The notes under the pieces: model-generated
What the model was told of the DNA's origin: nothing
What the model saw: the letters and a program-made list of their open reading frames with translations, nothing else
Database searches by the model: none
Program-made: the position numbers and the translations under genes
Shown here: positions 6,702 through 8,058 of the stretch, piece by piece
How positions within the stretch are numbered: position 1 is the stretch's first letter
Layout of the letters: each line of letters starts with the position of its first letter
Assembly (NCBI GenBank): GCA_945873925.1
Contig: CAMCES010000062.1
Location: 1 to 8,058 of the forward strand
Direction: 5' to 3'
Origin: Bordetella parapertussis
GTDB taxonomy: Bacteria > Pseudomonadota > Gammaproteobacteria > Burkholderiales > Burkholderiaceae_C
DNA: 8,058 nt

Positions 6702-7346
6702 TTACATGGTGCGCGCCAACCAAGGCTTGGCGGCCAGGCGCTGGGACTCAAAGGCACGGATTTTGTCGGACTGGCGCAGGGTCAGGCCGATGTCGTCAAA
6801 GCCATTGAGCAAGCAGTATTTGCGGAAGGCTTGCACTTCAAAAGGAATTTCTTCGCCTTGGGGGCGCAGGATGACTTGGCGCGCCAAGTCGATCGTCAAT
6901 GCATAGCCGGGAAACGCCAGCACTTCATTGAACAACTGGTCCACGGTGGATTCGGGCAGCACGATGGGCAGCAAGCCGTTTTTGAAACAGTTGTTGAAAA
7001 AGATGTCGGCAAAGCTGGGGGCGATGACACAGCGAAAGCCGTATTGGTCGATCGCCCAAGGCGCGTGCTCACGCGACGAGCCACAGCCAAAGTTTTTGCG
7101 GGCCAAGAGCACCGAAGCGCCTTGGTAGCGCGCTTGGTTGAGCACGAAGTCGGGGTTGGGTTGGCGGCTGGCAGGGTCTTGGCCGGGTTCGCCGTGGTCA
7201 AGGTATCGCCACTCGTCAAACAAATTGGGGCCAAAGCCCGTCTTTTTGATCGACTTCAAAAACTGCTTGGGGATGATCGCGTCGGTGTCGACGTTTTCGC
7301 GGTCCATCGGCGCCACGATGCCTTGGTGGAGGGTGAATGTTTGCAT
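6702..7346 (-). CDS. leuD: 3-isopropylmalate dehydratase, small subunit
   Basis: LeuD is the swivelling-domain subunit that pairs with LeuC to form isopropylmalate isomerase, which converts 2-isopropylmalate to 3-isopropylmalate via isopropylmaleate, in the cytoplasm. The protein has 214 residues, within the family range (about 195-216). It begins MQTFTLHQGIVAPMDRENVDT, has DTDAIIPKQFLK (20-31) and carries the signature NFGCGSSREHAPWA (85-98), whose SSRE segment binds the substrate carboxylate. The start ATG at 7346 is certain: it matches the family N-terminus and follows a consensus Shine-Dalgarno at a six-base distance. The open frame extends 33 codons further into leuC but is not coding there. 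It lies 10 bases after leuC and 18 before leuB, as expected for the leu operon. Confidence 0.99.
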   Translation of the reverse strand: MQTFTLHQGIVAPMDRENVDTDAIIPKQFLKSIKKTGFGPNLFDEWRYLDHGEPGQDPASRQPNPDFVLNQARYQGASVLLARKNFGCGSSREHAPWAIDQYGFRCVIAPSFADIFFNNCFKNGLLPIVLPESTVDQLFNEVLAFPGYALTIDLARQVILRPQGEEIPFEVQAFRKYCLLNGFDDIGLTLRQSDKIRAFESQRLAAKPWLARTM

Positions 7347-7352
7347 CTGTGA

Positions 7353-7359
7353 CTCCTTA
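7353..7359 (-). promoter_or_regulatory. Ribosome binding site of leuD, fused with the leuC stop
   Basis: On the minus strand TAAGGAG (7359-7353) combines the leuC stop codon TAA (7359-7357) with the Shine-Dalgarno core AAGGAG, six bases before the leuD ATG (7346). A ribosome terminating on leuC therefore sits on the leuD start signal, which would favour equal synthesis of the two enzyme subunits. It is the strongest ribosome binding site in the window. Confidence 0.8.
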
Positions 7360-8058
7360 AGCGAACTTGCGCACGTCGACAAAATGGCCGTGGATGGCGG
7401 CGGCAGCGGCCATGGCGGGGCTGACCAAATGGGTGCGACCGCCATTGCCTTGACGGCCCTCGAAGTTGCGGTTGCTGGTGGAGGCGCAGCGTTCGCCGGG
7501 CTCCAACTTGTCGGCGTTCATGGCCAAGCACATGGAGCAGCCGGGCTCGCGCCACTCAAACCCAGCCGCTTTGAAAATGTCGTGCAAACCTTCTTGCTCG
7601 GCCTGCGCTTTGACCAAACCCGAGCCAGGGACAACCATGGCCAGCTTGATGTTCTTGGCCACTTTTTGACCGAGTTTTTTCACCACGGCAGCGGCTTCGC
7701 GCATGTCTTCGATGCGGCTGTTGGTGCAAGAGCCAATGAACACCTTGTCCACAAACAAATCGTTGAGGGCTTTGCCTGGCTCCAAGTTCATGTAGGTCAG
7801 GGCGCGTTCAATCGCGCTGCGTCTGCTCGGGTCTTTTTCTTTGTCTGGGTCGGGCACGGTGCCGTTGATGTCCAGCACCATCTCTGGCGATGTGCCCCAG
7901 GTGACCTGCGGCAAGATGTCCTCGGCTTGGAGCTCGACCACCGCGTCAAAGTGCGCATCCGCGTCGGAATGCAAGGTTTTCCAATAGGCCATGGCCTGGT
8001 CCCATTCGGTGCCACCGACAAACCGGCCACTGTTCGCGTCTGTGCCGGGCGACAGGGG
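7357..8058 (-). CDS. leuC: 3-isopropylmalate dehydratase, large subunit (C-terminal half; 5' end outside window)
   Basis: This is the aconitase-family subunit that carries the [4Fe-4S] cluster of isopropylmalate isomerase and pairs with LeuD. The last 233 codons plus the TAA stop are visible; the frame is open to the window edge at 8058, and the full protein should have about 470 residues. All three cluster-ligand cysteines lie in the visible part: one in VFIGSCTNSR (visible residue 111) and two in EPGCSMCLAMN (174 and 177). GERCASTSNRNFEGRQG and LVSPAMAAAAAIHG are the typical C-terminal motifs. Before WDQAMAYWKTL, the segment SPGTDANSGRFVGGTE seems about ten residues longer than in the relatives I remember. 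The internal ATG at 7992 is not the start, because family-like sequence continues upstream of it. Confidence 0.98.
   Translation of the reverse strand, partial: PLSPGTDANSGRFVGGTEWDQAMAYWKTLHSDADAHFDAVVELQAEDILPQVTWGTSPEMVLDINGTVPDPDKEKDPSRRSAIERALTYMNLEPGKALNDLFVDKVFIGSCTNSRIEDMREAAAVVKKLGQKVAKNIKLAMVVPGSGLVKAQAEQEGLHDIFKAAGFEWREPGCSMCLAMNADKLEPGERCASTSNRNFEGRQGNGGRTHLVSPAMAAAAAIHGHFVDVRKFA

Noticed and set aside
5607..7352. A 581-codon open frame on the plus strand opposite leuB and leuD
   Set aside because: It is entirely antisense to two complete, well-conserved genes, has no Shine-Dalgarno before its ATG, and its composition (rich in His, Gly, Val, Ala, Gln) is what the opposite strand of GC-rich codons gives. 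I take it as a codon-bias shadow.
1..8058. A hidden novel system, mobile element, CRISPR array, tRNA or other RNA gene
   Set aside because: Coding density is nearly complete with core metabolic genes. I saw no regularly spaced repeats, transposase, integrase, toxin-antitoxin or tRNA-like cloverleaf, and the gaps are too short to hold them.

Overview
The window is a stretch of GC-rich bacterial chromosome in which every recognisable gene lies on the minus strand. Read in the direction of transcription (high to low coordinates) the order is leuC (3' part only) - leuD - leuB - asd - fimV - truA - trpF - trpB - trpA (first codons only). This gene order, the separate (unfused) trpF, the FimV homologue between asd and truA, and the protein sequences as I remember them from relatives point to a betaproteobacterium of the order Burkholderiales, most likely Comamonadaceae (Limnohabitans/Rhodoferax/Polaromonas-like). 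The genus is an inference from memory, not a search result.

Layout by region. Positions 8058-5604 hold the leucine branch: leuC and leuD (the two subunits of isopropylmalate isomerase) and leuB (3-isopropylmalate dehydrogenase), with gaps of only 10 and 18 bases. After a 14-base gap comes asd (5589-4423), aspartate-semialdehyde dehydrogenase, which feeds lysine/diaminopimelate, threonine and methionine synthesis. A 76-base gap (4422-4347), the longest in the window, separates asd from fimV (4346-2817), an inner-membrane, peptidoglycan-binding FimV/HubP-family protein that is unusually short. fimV is followed almost without a gap by truA (tRNA pseudouridine synthase). truA overlaps trpF by four bases (ATGA), trpF is followed after 42 bases by trpB, and trpB overlaps the first codons of trpA by four bases (ATGA).

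How the genes work together: leuC/D/B carry out the second and third steps of leucine synthesis. trpF, trpB and trpA carry out the last steps of tryptophan synthesis. asd is the aspartate-family branch enzyme. truA and fimV are not metabolic, but they sit within the same transcription direction with overlapping or abutting ends, so the trp genes here probably depend on read-through from upstream or from a promoter in front of fimV. I see no trp leader peptide or attenuator hairpin, and no rho-independent terminator anywhere in the window.

No RNA gene, mobile element, CRISPR array, prophage or defence gene is present. This is core-genome housekeeping DNA. I found no undescribed system. The points most worth a second look are the compact FimV, the leader region in front of fimV, and a small insertion in LeuC.
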